Positions 15,459 through 23,662 of a stretch of DNA of 58,397 bases are shown piece after piece (positions within the stretch are counted from its first letter, which is position 1; every line of letters begins with the position of its first letter). The notes under the pieces are model-generated. The model was not told where the DNA came from and did no database searches. It was given only the letters and a program-made list of their open reading frames with translations. Origin of the DNA: Alphaproteobacteria bacterium UBA6149. GTDB lineage: Bacteria > Pseudomonadota > Alphaproteobacteria > Rickettsiales > UBA998. Position numbers and translations under genes: made by a program. The stretch spans positions 1 to 58,397 of the forward strand of contig DIUV01000044.1 of the NCBI GenBank assembly GCA_002423155.1, written 5' to 3'.

Positions 15459-15603
15459 TCTTTATTGGATAAGCTATTGGCAACTGCGGTCAAGCGTCTT
15501 TTTTCCTAGATTATGGATAACAGAGTTGCAAGATTTTTATTGCTAAGTTTTAAGTGAGAAATCATAAATTCAGACAAACATCCAAAGAAAAAAGGCTGAT
15601 TAT

Positions 15604-15924
15604 ATGACGCAGAAAAATAGTCCACTGGGAGGGCGGTGGAGAATTATATGGATGGAAATGTGGGATAGCGACTATTTTGATATAGAAGTTCCTGCCCATA
15701 TAACCTTGGATAGCAAGGGAAATGTAGAATTCCAATTTGGGCTGGTGCAAGGAAATTTTCAAACATCGCTGGATAAAACCTATATTCACAGCGAGTGGGA
15801 AGGCTGTGACGAAATGGACGAGGCTTTCGGCGAAATTTATGCAACGCTTGAAGAAGAAAAACTAAAAGGCAGCATTTCCTTTTTCAGAGGCGATGAATCG
15901 GAATTTACGGCGATTAGGGAGTAG
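15604..15924 (+). CDS. Conserved hypothetical protein (WDSDYFD-type)
   Basis: A 106-residue acidic protein with GGRWRIIWMEMWDSDYFDIE, EFQFGLVQGNFQT and WEGCDEMDEAFGE. I recognise the pattern as a small conserved hypothetical family of bacteria (WRI..MEMWD.DY.D, FQFG.VQG) with no known function. The fold is probably all beta. The 3' end overlaps the convergent primase-helicase gene by eleven bases. It may be cargo of the island; nothing in the sequence points to an enzyme. Confidence 0.7.
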   Translation: MTQKNSPLGGRWRIIWMEMWDSDYFDIEVPAHITLDSKGNVEFQFGLVQGNFQTSLDKTYIHSEWEGCDEMDEAFGEIYATLEEEKLKGSISFFRGDESEFTAIRE

Positions 15925-18313
15925 TTCCGATTTGATAACCAAGTCGTTCGTAGCCCTTTATGCGTTTTTCTCCCATTTTTCCGAGCATTGGAATTAAATC
16001 ATCCACATAGTCATAAATAATGACTTGCTTTTTAGCATGATGCAGGCGGTGCAAACGACCCGCATATTGTGCCAGCGTTCCATGCCATGAAATCGGCATT
16101 GCCAGAAATAGAGTATCTAACCTAGCATCGTCAAAGCCTTCACCGATATAGCGACCAGTGGCAATAATTAGTCGCTCTTCATTGTCAGGAATTGACGCTA
16201 ATTTTTTATCTATTTCAGCTCGCTTTTTCGCCGCTTGACCACCAACCAAAACAACTACATTTTTGCAGTATGCTGATAATTTTTCTGCCAGTAATGCAGC
16301 ATGTTCCTTGCGTTCTGTTAAAATTAGAGGATTACGATTTTCATCCAAACATTTCCGCACATCCGCAAATATCTGCTGATTGCGAGCATCATCACTCACA
16401 ACAGCAGCATAGAGCTGCTGAATAGTTGGTTTTTGCTCGTTAGGTAGCATAAATTGCAATGTTGTGGAACGGATTATCACCTGATGCGTAAATGGTCGCA
16501 GAGCCGCTTGCTCTTTCGCATTCACTCTGTAACGAATATCTCCGCATTGCATAAAAATGATTGGATGATGCCCGTCCTTGCGGGTTGCTGTTGCAGTAAG
16601 ACCAAGCACATATTTCCCTTTGAATGCTCTTGCCACCGCCTCAAAACTTACGGCAGATAAATGGTGGCATTCATCCACTATCAATTGCCCATAATCAGCT
16701 ACGCAGTCATCAACCACATCTTTTTTGACGAGGCTTTGAATCAGAGCTACATCCACAATGCCAGTTGGTTTTCGTTTACCACCACCAATCATACCAATTT
16801 GTTCGGCTGGCAAATCTAAAAATGTTTGTAAACGAGCAATCCACTGATCCATCAACTGCCTGCGATGCACCAGTATAAGCGTATTGGTTTTTCTTTCGGC
16901 GATAATATGTGCCGCCACAACTGTTTTGCCGAATGCAGTGGTTGCTGCGAGAACTCCTGTTTCGTGGGCAAGCATAGATTTTGCGGCAAGCTTCTGCTCT
17001 GGCAATAATTCACCAAGAAAATGCAAATCCAATGTTCTGCCATTGTTTCTTTGGTCATCTATCTTGGTTTTGATATTGAACGATTTCAGCAAATTAATTG
17101 TCTCATTCGTACAACCTCTTGGCAAGCCAATATATTTTGGAAAATCTTCTGCACAGGCGATAATTCGTGGTTTGCCAAAGGTTGAAAGACGCATTGCTTG
17201 TGCAAGGTAAAATTCAGGATTTTGAAAGGCAGCAAGTCTGATTAGGCGGTTTATAATGGCTGGTGGCAGATCGGATTTTGCCACATAGAGCTGATTGCCC
17301 AGCACCAGTTCCACGGATTCTGGCAATTTTTGCTCAATCAGTATATCTGGTTTTGTGCGTGAAGGACGCACTGTCCATGGTTTTTCGTTTTCTTCTTCCA
17401 ACGGCATTCGCACACCAAGAATTCGCCCACGCATTGCTGCATCATCAACAATATTACTCACTTCTGCTGAAGACATTCTCCGCACCGATGACAAATATGA
17501 CCACTGATCAGGATATGGTTCAAAATTTTCATTTAGAAATAGGCTATTTCCTTTTTCTCGTGGCAATTTTTGCAATGGCAAAGCAATCAAATTGCCAAAT
17601 CCACCAGAGGGCATCGTGTCTTGGTTCGGGAAAAAACGATCGTAGGATTCAAAGCCTATTTGTGGATATCGTTCCATTGTTTCCGTTAGTAACGCTGCTC
17701 CCATTTTTCTGGCTTCTGATGCAGCAACGGGCTGCTCAAAGAAAATCCATACATGCCCACCATTTCCTGAGCGAGACCGCTCCAAACAAGCTGGCACATT
17801 TTTTTTCCTGCATGTTTCAAGAAACGCTGTTGCATCTCGTTTCCAATGTTCCTTATCAAAATCTGCTGCCAGAAACCAACAAGTTTCGTCTTTGAGCATA
17901 GGATAAACGCCGATTGTATAATCGCTAACCAAATGTTTGCGGATTATATCAGGAGTCACCGCCATGAATGACTGATTTAAGCACGCACTACATTTCACCT
18001 GCGGCTTATTACAAATACCTCGCACCCATTCATTATGACAAGCAGGTGCATAGCCTGACTTACCTGTTTTGGGATTATCCCAGCGTCTAGGAAAAACATC
18101 TTCCCGCCCATGGAACAAACTTAAAAACAGGGCAATTTTCTGTTCGGAAGAAATGTAATTTGTGGCTTTGTATGCGTTTTTGTTTTCCAATTCCTGCTGT
18201 TTTTGTAAATTATCTAGCTCCAAAAGCAACTCGGCTTTCTGCTTATCAATAGCGGTAATGCGTATCAATATATTGTCAATTTGCTGTTTTACAGAATTAG
18301 CAAGATGGCTCAT
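15914..18313 (-). CDS. TOTE-type primase-helicase
   Basis: A 799-residue protein. After a coiled-coil N-terminus (about 5-50) comes an archaeo-eukaryotic primase domain of the kind in TOTE conflict systems: a Cys cluster around 92-111 (ACHNEW, KCSACL), FLAADFDKEHW (147-157, with the metal-binding Asp151/153) and ERSRSGNGGHVWIFF (178-192). A superfamily 2 helicase follows: TTAFGKT (458-464), VHRRQLMDQW, DECHH (547-551), LGLTATATRKDG, and the C-terminal AGRLHRLH motif VI. Genes of this type were proposed to be part of diversity-generating or defence conflict systems in mobile elements. The usual TOTE partners are not adjacent. The stop lies close to the convergent small gene, and a fic gene follows upstream with a 13-base gap, suggesting one transcript. 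Confidence 0.82.
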   Translation of the reverse strand: MSHLANSVKQQIDNILIRITAIDKQKAELLLELDNLQKQQELENKNAYKATNYISSEQKIALFLSLFHGREDVFPRRWDNPKTGKSGYAPACHNEWVRGICNKPQVKCSACLNQSFMAVTPDIIRKHLVSDYTIGVYPMLKDETCWFLAADFDKEHWKRDATAFLETCRKKNVPACLERSRSGNGGHVWIFFEQPVAASEARKMGAALLTETMERYPQIGFESYDRFFPNQDTMPSGGFGNLIALPLQKLPREKGNSLFLNENFEPYPDQWSYLSSVRRMSSAEVSNIVDDAAMRGRILGVRMPLEEENEKPWTVRPSRTKPDILIEQKLPESVELVLGNQLYVAKSDLPPAIINRLIRLAAFQNPEFYLAQAMRLSTFGKPRIIACAEDFPKYIGLPRGCTNETINLLKSFNIKTKIDDQRNNGRTLDLHFLGELLPEQKLAAKSMLAHETGVLAATTAFGKTVVAAHIIAERKTNTLILVHRRQLMDQWIARLQTFLDLPAEQIGMIGGGKRKPTGIVDVALIQSLVKKDVVDDCVADYGQLIVDECHHLSAVSFEAVARAFKGKYVLGLTATATRKDGHHPIIFMQCGDIRYRVNAKEQAALRPFTHQVIIRSTTLQFMLPNEQKPTIQQLYAAVVSDDARNQQIFADVRKCLDENRNPLILTERKEHAALLAEKLSAYCKNVVVLVGGQAAKKRAEIDKKLASIPDNEERLIIATGRYIGEGFDDARLDTLFLAMPISWHGTLAQYAGRLHRLHHAKKQVIIYDYVDDLIPMLGKMGEKRIKGYERLGYQIGTTP

Positions 18314-18326
18314 GTTTTATTCTAGC

Positions 18327-19829
18327 TTAACCTTCCTTCAAATCTGCCAGCAGCGTGTCGTCTGGCATAACAAGGCGGATTCCTTGTATATCGGCTTCGG
18401 TAGGGTCAACGAAGGCATTGGTTGCTTGCAGAATTTTCTGAGCAAGTTTCTTGTCGCTCCAGTCCACTTTGGCGGTGTATCGCTGGGCAAAATCCAGTGT
18501 GCGGATTATGGCTTGTGGTTGCTGGTTGTGGCTTAGGGCTTTAAGTGCCATCAGATAGTTAGTCCGATAAACGGTGGGAATAATGATACGCCCTTCATTT
18601 TCTGCCACCAATTCGGCGTTCATCATAATGCGAGCAACTCGCCCATTACCATCGGCAAAGGGGTGAACTTCTGCCACTAAGAACATCATAAAAACCGCCC
18701 GATGGAATGGCGCATCAAGACTTTGATATAGTTCAAAACCCTTTTTCAGCGTACCTTCCACCAGTTCAGGCACAACAAATAATGTGCTGCCCGCACGATT
18801 ACCTTCCACCTTAAACTCTCCCGCCAATTTTTCAGGGCGTTTTGCCATGATTATGGCGTGGCGTTGCTTTAATAATTTTAGAAAATCATTGGCATTCTTG
18901 GGGGTTTTCTGCATTTCCTGAGAGCTTGCCACGATTTGATATGTGCCGAGTACATCGTGTGCATCAGCGGGGCGGGCATTTGGGATTTTACCTTCAAAAA
19001 CAATTTCCTCCGCCTCACGCACTGCGAACTCTGTTCCCTCAATAAAATTGGAAAAATAGGCTTCGTAGAAAGCCAAAGTCTCGGTTGCTGCGGGTGCTGG
19101 GCGAGTTATTGGTGGGGTTTCATGCAAGGCACGGTGCAGCACTTCAAATAGCTGCAAACGGTCGGGGTCGTAAGGCTCACCTGCTTTACGAGCAATACCA
19201 GTTTGTGAAGAAACTGTTGCACTGCGAGTTCCAAGTAATGTGCCAATCAATTCATCAAGCTGCTTGAATTCTTTCTCTAATTCCAACAATGGGGCAAGTT
19301 TTCGGGCTTCATCACGAAGTTTTTGAATTGCTGGTTCGCCTGATTTACGCAGGATTGCGTCCAGCTTTTCTTCTATTTCTGCCCGAAAAAGCGTGCGTGG
19401 CTCAGAGCCTTCACGAGGGCGAGAAATCCGCATATTTTCTAAATACGCCCGAGCCTGCGAGCTAAGGAATAACCCATCCATAAACGCCTTGTCGCCATCT
19501 AAAGGCAGGCTGCCTTTGCGAGAACGAATTGTGATACTCGGCAGTTCAATATCTCGTTTTCGTTCGGAGATAATAAAAATAGAGCCATCTGGTGCAGGTT
19601 TTAGTTCAATCGCCGTGCGGTCAGCAATAAGTGCATTTGGCACGAATTGTCCGACAATTTGCCAAAGATTGCGTTTTACAATCGCCTCTGGTGCATCGTT
19701 CAAATTGCTGGTATAAAGGCGTGAGGCAAGTTTGCGGAGTTTTCCGCTTTTCACATTCCGCGATACCATCTCAGTTGTGGACGCATCGGAAATAATTATC
19801 TCTAGCAATTTAGGCAATAAATCGGGCAT
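18327..19829 (-). CDS. Fic family protein with AbiEi-like N-terminal region
   Basis: A Fic-domain protein of 500 residues from the start MPDLLPKLLE, chosen because GGAGAG precedes it; ten more residues are open upstream. The first 100 residues (TEMVSRNVKSGKLRKLASRLYT and IADRTAIE) resemble the winged-helix antitoxin module of AbiEi-type proteins, suggesting built-in DNA binding. The Fic core has the inhibitory motif SNFIEG (about 260-265) and the complete catalytic motif HPFADGNGR (about 389-397), so AMP or similar nucleotide transfer is expected, with autoinhibition by Glu. It lies 13 bases upstream of the primase-helicase on the same strand. A truncated paralogue is at 26826-27755. It is probably a self-regulated toxin. 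Confidence 0.85.
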   Translation of the reverse strand: MPDLLPKLLEIIISDASTTEMVSRNVKSGKLRKLASRLYTSNLNDAPEAIVKRNLWQIVGQFVPNALIADRTAIELKPAPDGSIFIISERKRDIELPSITIRSRKGSLPLDGDKAFMDGLFLSSQARAYLENMRISRPREGSEPRTLFRAEIEEKLDAILRKSGEPAIQKLRDEARKLAPLLELEKEFKQLDELIGTLLGTRSATVSSQTGIARKAGEPYDPDRLQLFEVLHRALHETPPITRPAPAATETLAFYEAYFSNFIEGTEFAVREAEEIVFEGKIPNARPADAHDVLGTYQIVASSQEMQKTPKNANDFLKLLKQRHAIIMAKRPEKLAGEFKVEGNRAGSTLFVVPELVEGTLKKGFELYQSLDAPFHRAVFMMFLVAEVHPFADGNGRVARIMMNAELVAENEGRIIIPTVYRTNYLMALKALSHNQQPQAIIRTLDFAQRYTAKVDWSDKKLAQKILQATNAFVDPTEADIQGIRLVMPDDTLLADLKEG

Positions 19830-19878
19830 AAAAATCTCTCCATGTCTTATTGTACGCAATAAAACGGGGGAAATAAAG

Positions 19879-19914
19879 CACTTTATGCTATAAAGTGGGT
19901 ATTATAGCTATAAT
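19879..19914. promoter_or_regulatory. Two palindromes in the fic promoter
   Basis: Upstream of fic there are two operator-like palindromes: CACTTTATGCTATAAAGTG (8-base arms, 19879-19897) and the perfect ATTATAGCTATAAT (19901-19914), followed by ATGATAAC. The second resembles TATAGCTA sites in the hipBA promoter at 21509 and 21552, so the same repressor may control both. The candidates are the AbiEi-like N-terminus of this Fic protein and the HipB protein. Confidence 0.55.
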
Positions 19915-19968
19915 GATAACCGTAAACAACCTTTAGCATGGGACTTGCGATAACATTCTTATTGAAGT

Positions 19969-21201
19969 TTAGCTATTGATAACATCAGCGATGATTTTCT
20001 TCGATGTTTTGGTAACGCCTACTTCTTCGGCATAGACCCCCCACTGCTGCAAAGCGTCTTTAACTTCATCAATTATGGTATTTGCAAGCGGTTTTGCGAT
20101 GCCAACTTTTTCTGCAAGCATAAGCAAATGCTTTTTGCTTGGGTGTTTTCCTTCACCAATAATTGTGGTGCTATGTTCACCACCTAGTCCACCCGAGAAT
20201 GTCAGGTCATAGGCAGGAGCCACGCTCCAGCTACCTTTTTCATTCATCAGGAAGCTAAAATTTTTTGCGTGATCGTCGCGATTATGGGTGAATACATTAA
20301 AAGCCGCAAGCCGCAGTATTTTCTCCAACTCCTGCACATTACGCGTAAGCAGCAGTGTTGCCCGCATGATATGTTCATAATCCAGCGAGGGAAGTCGGTG
20401 GTCGGCATGAATAAGACCTGACACCGTATGCATATGTAGTCGCTTGTCGCCACTACGATCAAAGCGTTCTACACCGAAATAGCCCTCACCTTTTTTTGCA
20501 GGGAATAAATGGGTAGGCATCATCGTGAGCCCTGCCGCACGCGCCATCAGGCTATAGGCATATTCAATTGCGCCGATGTCTTTGGCATCCGAGGAAGAGG
20601 CAAACTTCACCATCCAAGGTGCGTAATCCTTGGGAAGTTCCTGTTGCCCATGAATCAGCTTTTTCTTATCTCTACTTACGCCGAGCATTACCTTGGGACG
20701 CGCACCAGCCGATGAACCAGAAAGCCCCAGCAACTCTGCGAACACATCACCTGCTTCGCCTTCCAAAACTTCTCCAGTTTCTGCGGCTAGCTTATCTAGG
20801 CTAATAGCATCAGCGTGGTTAGAATGCTCGCTAGTATCAGGCTCGTATCTGAGCGCACCCATACCAAAGCTACCCACATGTGTAAGCCGATCCAGTGGTG
20901 TGAGCTGCTCTGGTGCTATACCGTATTTACGCACCTGACGATCAAGCAATAATCGCCCCCATCCATCGGGAAGGCTATCATTAAACACACCAAATAATCC
21001 CTCAAATACTGCATCTGCGCAAGGGATTGCACCATCCTGTTTTGGTAACTTAAGCGGCGAAATATCCAGCCCAGATCTTAAAAAAGCGGAATCGTACTCA
21101 AAATAAATTTTACGCTTCACTAGCGCAAGCCTTCCCACTTTATAAGAAGTGCTACCAAAATTGAGGCTGACATGAACGAGGGATACGGGCTGATAAATCA
21201 T
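19969..21201 (-). CDS. hipA: HipA-family Ser/Thr kinase toxin
   Basis: A complete 410-residue HipA-type toxin. The family phosphorylates translation-related targets such as glutamyl-tRNA synthetase and causes growth arrest. Seen here: N-subdomain start VSLNFGSTSYKVGRLAL, the glycine-rich loop GLSGSSAGARPKVML (159-173), WMVKF, the catalytic loop HNRDDHAKN (306-314) and the metal-binding APAYDLTFS (328-336). All essential residues are present, so it should be active. Its ATG overlaps the stop of the upstream antitoxin gene by four bases. The divergence from the broken hipA at 13540 is large, so these are two unrelated acquisitions rather than a duplication. Confidence 0.92.
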   Translation of the reverse strand: MIYQPVSLVHVSLNFGSTSYKVGRLALVKRKIYFEYDSAFLRSGLDISPLKLPKQDGAIPCADAVFEGLFGVFNDSLPDGWGRLLLDRQVRKYGIAPEQLTPLDRLTHVGSFGMGALRYEPDTSEHSNHADAISLDKLAAETGEVLEGEAGDVFAELLGLSGSSAGARPKVMLGVSRDKKKLIHGQQELPKDYAPWMVKFASSSDAKDIGAIEYAYSLMARAAGLTMMPTHLFPAKKGEGYFGVERFDRSGDKRLHMHTVSGLIHADHRLPSLDYEHIMRATLLLTRNVQELEKILRLAAFNVFTHNRDDHAKNFSFLMNEKGSWSVAPAYDLTFSGGLGGEHSTTIIGEGKHPSKKHLLMLAEKVGIAKPLANTIIDEVKDALQQWGVYAEEVGVTKTSKKIIADVINS

Positions 21202-21497
21202 TTAATACTCCCACGCTTGCGCTGCTTCGGTGTTTTCATCAGATCATCAAGCGATACACCTGTGCTTGATTGTGCGGTAGTAAATAGTCCATCGAACTCA
21301 TGGCTAGTACCCAGTGCGAGTGATAGAGCAAGCAATGACTCAAGAGAAATTTTACCCGTATGCTCAAATTGTTTGAGTGTGCCAAGTGGCACACCTGAGC
21401 GGGAGGACAAGCCTTCTTGCGTCAAATCAAGAGCAAGCCTCCGCGCTTTCGCACGGGCTACAATTTCCTGTATAATCTCTTGGGGCAATTTTATCAT
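21198..21497 (-). CDS. hipB: HipB-like XRE antitoxin
   Basis: A 99-residue helix-turn-helix protein and the antitoxin of the adjacent HipA. The HTH spans about 20-65: RRLALDLTQEGLSSRSGVPLG, then LKQFEHTGKISLESLLALSLALG, a textbook XRE domain. The tail KTPKQRKRGSIK is basic. Overlap with hipA by ATGA indicates translational coupling, normal for this class. It is probably the repressor of its own operon through the sites at 21509 and 21542-21561. Confidence 0.9.
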   Translation of the reverse strand: MIKLPQEIIQEIVARAKARRLALDLTQEGLSSRSGVPLGTLKQFEHTGKISLESLLALSLALGTSHEFDGLFTTAQSSTGVSLDDLMKTPKQRKRGSIK

Positions 21498-21508
21498 ATA
21501 TCTATCAT

Positions 21509-21561
21509 CGTAGCTATAAATCTATTAAAAGTCAATTAATGACTATAATAATAGCTATAGT
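21509..21561. promoter_or_regulatory. hipBA promoter with operator-like repeats
   Basis: Upstream of hipB lie a TAGCTATAAA site (21511-21520) and the inverted repeat ACTATA-N8-TATAGT (21542-21561), which contains TATAGC and runs into ATGATAAC on the minus strand. The AT-rich spacing allows a minus-strand promoter here. HipB proteins bind such spaced palindromes. The match with the fic promoter is noted under the findings. Confidence 0.5.
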
Positions 21562-21836
21562 TATCATTTTTTATCAGAAGAAGTTTTGAGCAACCCCACC
21601 CGTATTTCCATCATCACGCACCAACCGCGCATATAGGCTCATTTATTTAATTCAAACCGCATATTTGGCATTCAAACCAATTGTCCCAAAATGTCCCGTG
21701 TGGGACAATTGCGGGACACTTCGCTACAAAAACAAGCGATTTTCAGCAAATTATGGCAACAATCTAATTTCGGCAAGCTGCTGATTTTGCTGTTGCTACT
21801 TGTCGTAACATATTGTAAATTATCATGAAAATAACT

Positions 21837-21894
21837 CTTGAAAACTGCCGAGGTGGCAACGCCTCCGTGAGTTCGAATCTCACAGCTTCCGCCA
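21837..21894 (+). other. tRNA-Ser(UGA) 3' half: attachment-site remnant
   Basis: The sequence runs from the anticodon loop CTTGAAA (anticodon UGA at 21839-21841) through a variable arm GAGG-TGGCAACG-CCTC, a T arm GTGAG-TTCGAAT-CTCAC, the acceptor strand AGCTTCC, discriminator G and CCA. The 5' half is missing: upstream bases do not pair with the anticodon stem. A 3' tRNA half starting at the anticodon loop is the typical far-end att site left by a tyrosine integrase. The element would lie to the left, with the intact tRNA gene beyond the window. Around it (21498-21982) there are GGGACA repeats at 21693-21717 and no gene. Confidence 0.75.
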
Positions 21895-21982
21895 TATGAA
21901 ACGAAAGTAAGTTCACCCAGCTGAATTCGAATATCAGTCAATGGGTTGTTTGGTTCGAAATAATAAAATCGGCTACATAATT

Positions 21983-22228
21983 ATGTCTATCCGTAAAAAA
22001 ACACCTGCTATTACTGAAACAGCCATTTTCACTAAAAGTGCTAGACGTTGCCCAGTTTGTTATTGTTTACATGGCGACTTAGAGGTAAAACTTGGGCAAA
22101 TAGCCCATATTGATCAGGATTCAGCCAATACAAATGAAGACAATCTTGTTTTTATGTGTATGCCACATCATAGTGAATACGATTCAACAACGAGAATGTT
22201 CACCAAACAGTTGTTTTGCAAAATCTAA
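21983..22228 (+). CDS. HNH endonuclease-like protein, probably truncated
   Basis: An 81-residue product starting MSIRKKTPAITE. It has the HNH pattern RCPVCYCLHGDL (zinc-binding Cys pair), GQIAHIDQDSANTNEDNLVFMCMPHH (His, Asn, second His) and YDSTT. The rest of the usual protein is missing: the frame stops soon after the motif, and the last 15 codons overlap the end of a convergent gene that itself stops abruptly. The junction near 22190 looks like a recombination breakpoint. The remaining core could still fold as an HNH nuclease, but activity is doubtful. Confidence 0.6.
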   Translation: MSIRKKTPAITETAIFTKSARRCPVCYCLHGDLEVKLGQIAHIDQDSANTNEDNLVFMCMPHHSEYDSTTRMFTKQLFCKI

Positions 22229-22660
22229 TAAAGATAGATCGTTATGCAATTTTTTATTCTTTTTCTCCTCATAGAATTCTGAAGCCTCACTGAATTTTGT
22301 AGAAAACATAATATTGAACGCCCGTAATATATCCCGAACTACATTCTTAGCTGCATATACAAAATCACGACACTCTTTATCAAGATTTGGAATTTGAGGA
22401 AGTTCTAAAATTGCATTTGGAGTGTTTGGTCGTTCATATGCGGCAACCAATGTATTGAATGATGTTCTGTATCGCTCTGTTATTTCATAACAACTTAATA
22501 TGGTTTTCATTAAGTCATCGGTGTAAAGAGTTCCTATCTTTTCTTTCAACTCGTCGGTTGCTTTACAATGTTTTAATATTGATAAGGTTTGTAAGCTTAA
22601 TCGAGCAACGACAGGATTGCTTATTCCATAATCTGAAATTTTTGAAATTGTCCAAGGCAT
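22184..22660 (-). CDS. Hypothetical protein, probably C-terminally truncated
   Basis: A 158-residue largely helical protein beginning MPWTISKISDYGISNPVVAR. No motif is recognised. The frame ends LLDFAKQLFGEHSRC right at the point where the convergent HNH frame also breaks, so both may have been cut by one rearrangement. The region is AT-rich. Nothing indicates the function. Confidence 0.45.
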   Translation of the reverse strand: MPWTISKISDYGISNPVVARLSLQTLSILKHCKATDELKEKIGTLYTDDLMKTILSCYEITERYRTSFNTLVAAYERPNTPNAILELPQIPNLDKECRDFVYAAKNVVRDILRAFNIMFSTKFSEASEFYEEKKNKKLHNDLSLLDFAKQLFGEHSRC

Positions 22661-22724
22661 GTAAATTTTATATATATTTCTGTGATCAAAGTATATTTAT
22701 TTTTCATAGCATTTGCATCGAAAA

Positions 22725-23263
22725 GAGCATCATCAATGGCCACCCGTTGGCGGAATGCGCCACCTGATTTTCTTCGCTAAAAAGAACGGCTTTGAAAAAG
22801 TCATCCGCCGTTGCGGTCGCCGCGTGCTGATAGACGAAGCCGCCTTCTTCCAATGGATGGAGGAGCAAAATGCAAAAGGCTAAGTTCAGAATAGTTTGGG
22901 AGCGGGCAGGATGTTCTTGCTCGCCACCCCGAGCGCGACGGAGAATTCATCATGAGTAAAATCCCGATGCAACAATGGTATCCCGATTCGCATATCACCC
23001 AAAAACGCATATTAAAGGATTATAAAAAGGCATGTGAAACCAGTAAAAAGAATGCAGAAAATGGCAAAGTTGGTGGCTTGAAAACCGCAGAAAAGTGGAA
23101 AAGCTCGCAAGCGACCGCCCCAGCACAACACTGATTTCGCCCCTAGCGCACCCCGCTTACCTGGGCTAGCACGACCGCTCAGCGAGGTGGTTAACCAACT
23201 AGAACTAAAACTAAAAATATAAATAAAACTAATCTTAAATAGAAAACCAAAAACCTGTGGATA
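22725..23263 (+). pseudogene. Decayed copy of the HTH-DUF1376 block
   Basis: Near-identical copy of 5199-5928. It starts inside the small HTH gene (from the HHQWPP codons), continues through the spacer and the DUF1376 start, and ends after the phrase AAACCTGTGGAT. Relative to the left copy it has an exact 192-base deletion between two TATC tetranucleotides (positions equivalent to 5467 and 5659), which removes the DUF1376 core but keeps the frame, leaving a 60-codon ORF at 22952-23134. The HTH gene lacks its start, so both are non-functional. It is joined directly to the relic of another island gene at 23264. Confidence 0.85.
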
Positions 23264-23496
23264 GTGGGCGGAGCATTTCTTTTTCGTCGGCACACCATAG
23301 GATTTTTTAGCTTAGGTAACCACGAGGCGCCAAATATATATGATATGCTGGGAATTTTCATTTTCTTGCAAATTTTTGCCAAACCAACATCCGAAATTCC
23401 ATAGCGTTTTGCCACTTGCATCACTGGCTCAGCCCAGATTTCCTGATAAAGTTTCTCGCGCTCAAAAATTATGGTTTCGGCAATATCCTTTTTCAT
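23264..23496 (-). pseudogene. Broken copy of the HTH hypothetical gene
   Basis: The first 48 codons (MKKDIAETIIFEREKLYQ to CKKMKIP) are nearly identical to the gene at 14883-15458. After KIP there is an inserted AT-rich stretch and a frameshift, then matching sequence (EKEMLRPP codons) up to 23264, where it fuses to the DUF1376 relic. The C-terminal two thirds are absent. A frame continues to 23191 by chance through the junction. Confidence 0.8.
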
Positions 23497-23540
23497 TCTT
23501 TATTGGACAAGCTACTGGCGCTTAAGGTCAAGCGTCTTTT

Positions 23541-23560
23541 TTATTCCCGTTCGGGAATAA
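23541..23560. repeat. Perfect palindrome upstream of ars operon
   Basis: TTATTCCCGTTCGGGAATAA is a perfect inverted repeat (9-base arms), and CGGGAATAA occurs again at 23601-23609. It lies about 100 bases ahead of arsR, between the HTH relic and the operon. It may be a regulator site or a hairpin; no U-tract follows. Confidence 0.5.
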
Positions 23561-23626
23561 TTGTCTCAGAAATGGCATTTTGCAGTGTTTTACTACTGAA
23601 CGGGAATAAAACTCTGTCCATGGTTG

Positions 23627-23662
23627 TTGACACATTAAATCCGTCCATTATTATGGACGGAT
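23627..23662 (+). promoter_or_regulatory. arsR promoter and ArsR operator
   Basis: A sigma70-like promoter is visible: TTGACA (23627-23632), 16-base spacer, TATTAT (23649-23654). A perfect inverted repeat, ATCCGTCCAT-TATT-ATGGACGGAT (23639-23662), covers the -10 box and reaches the first two bases of the arsR ATG at 23661. Transcription would start about seven bases after the -10 box, which is at the ATG itself, so the mRNA is probably leaderless. ArsR bound here would block polymerase. Confidence 0.65.

Noticed and set aside
21672..21941. An 89-codon minus-strand ORF through the tRNA fragment
   Set aside because: It includes the phrase SCEIRTHGG, the usual mistranslation of an antisense tRNA 3' end; it is not a gene.
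23541..23560. A LexA-type SOS box
   Set aside because: The palindrome lacks the direct GTTC-N7-GTTC arrangement with correct spacing used in alphaproteobacteria.
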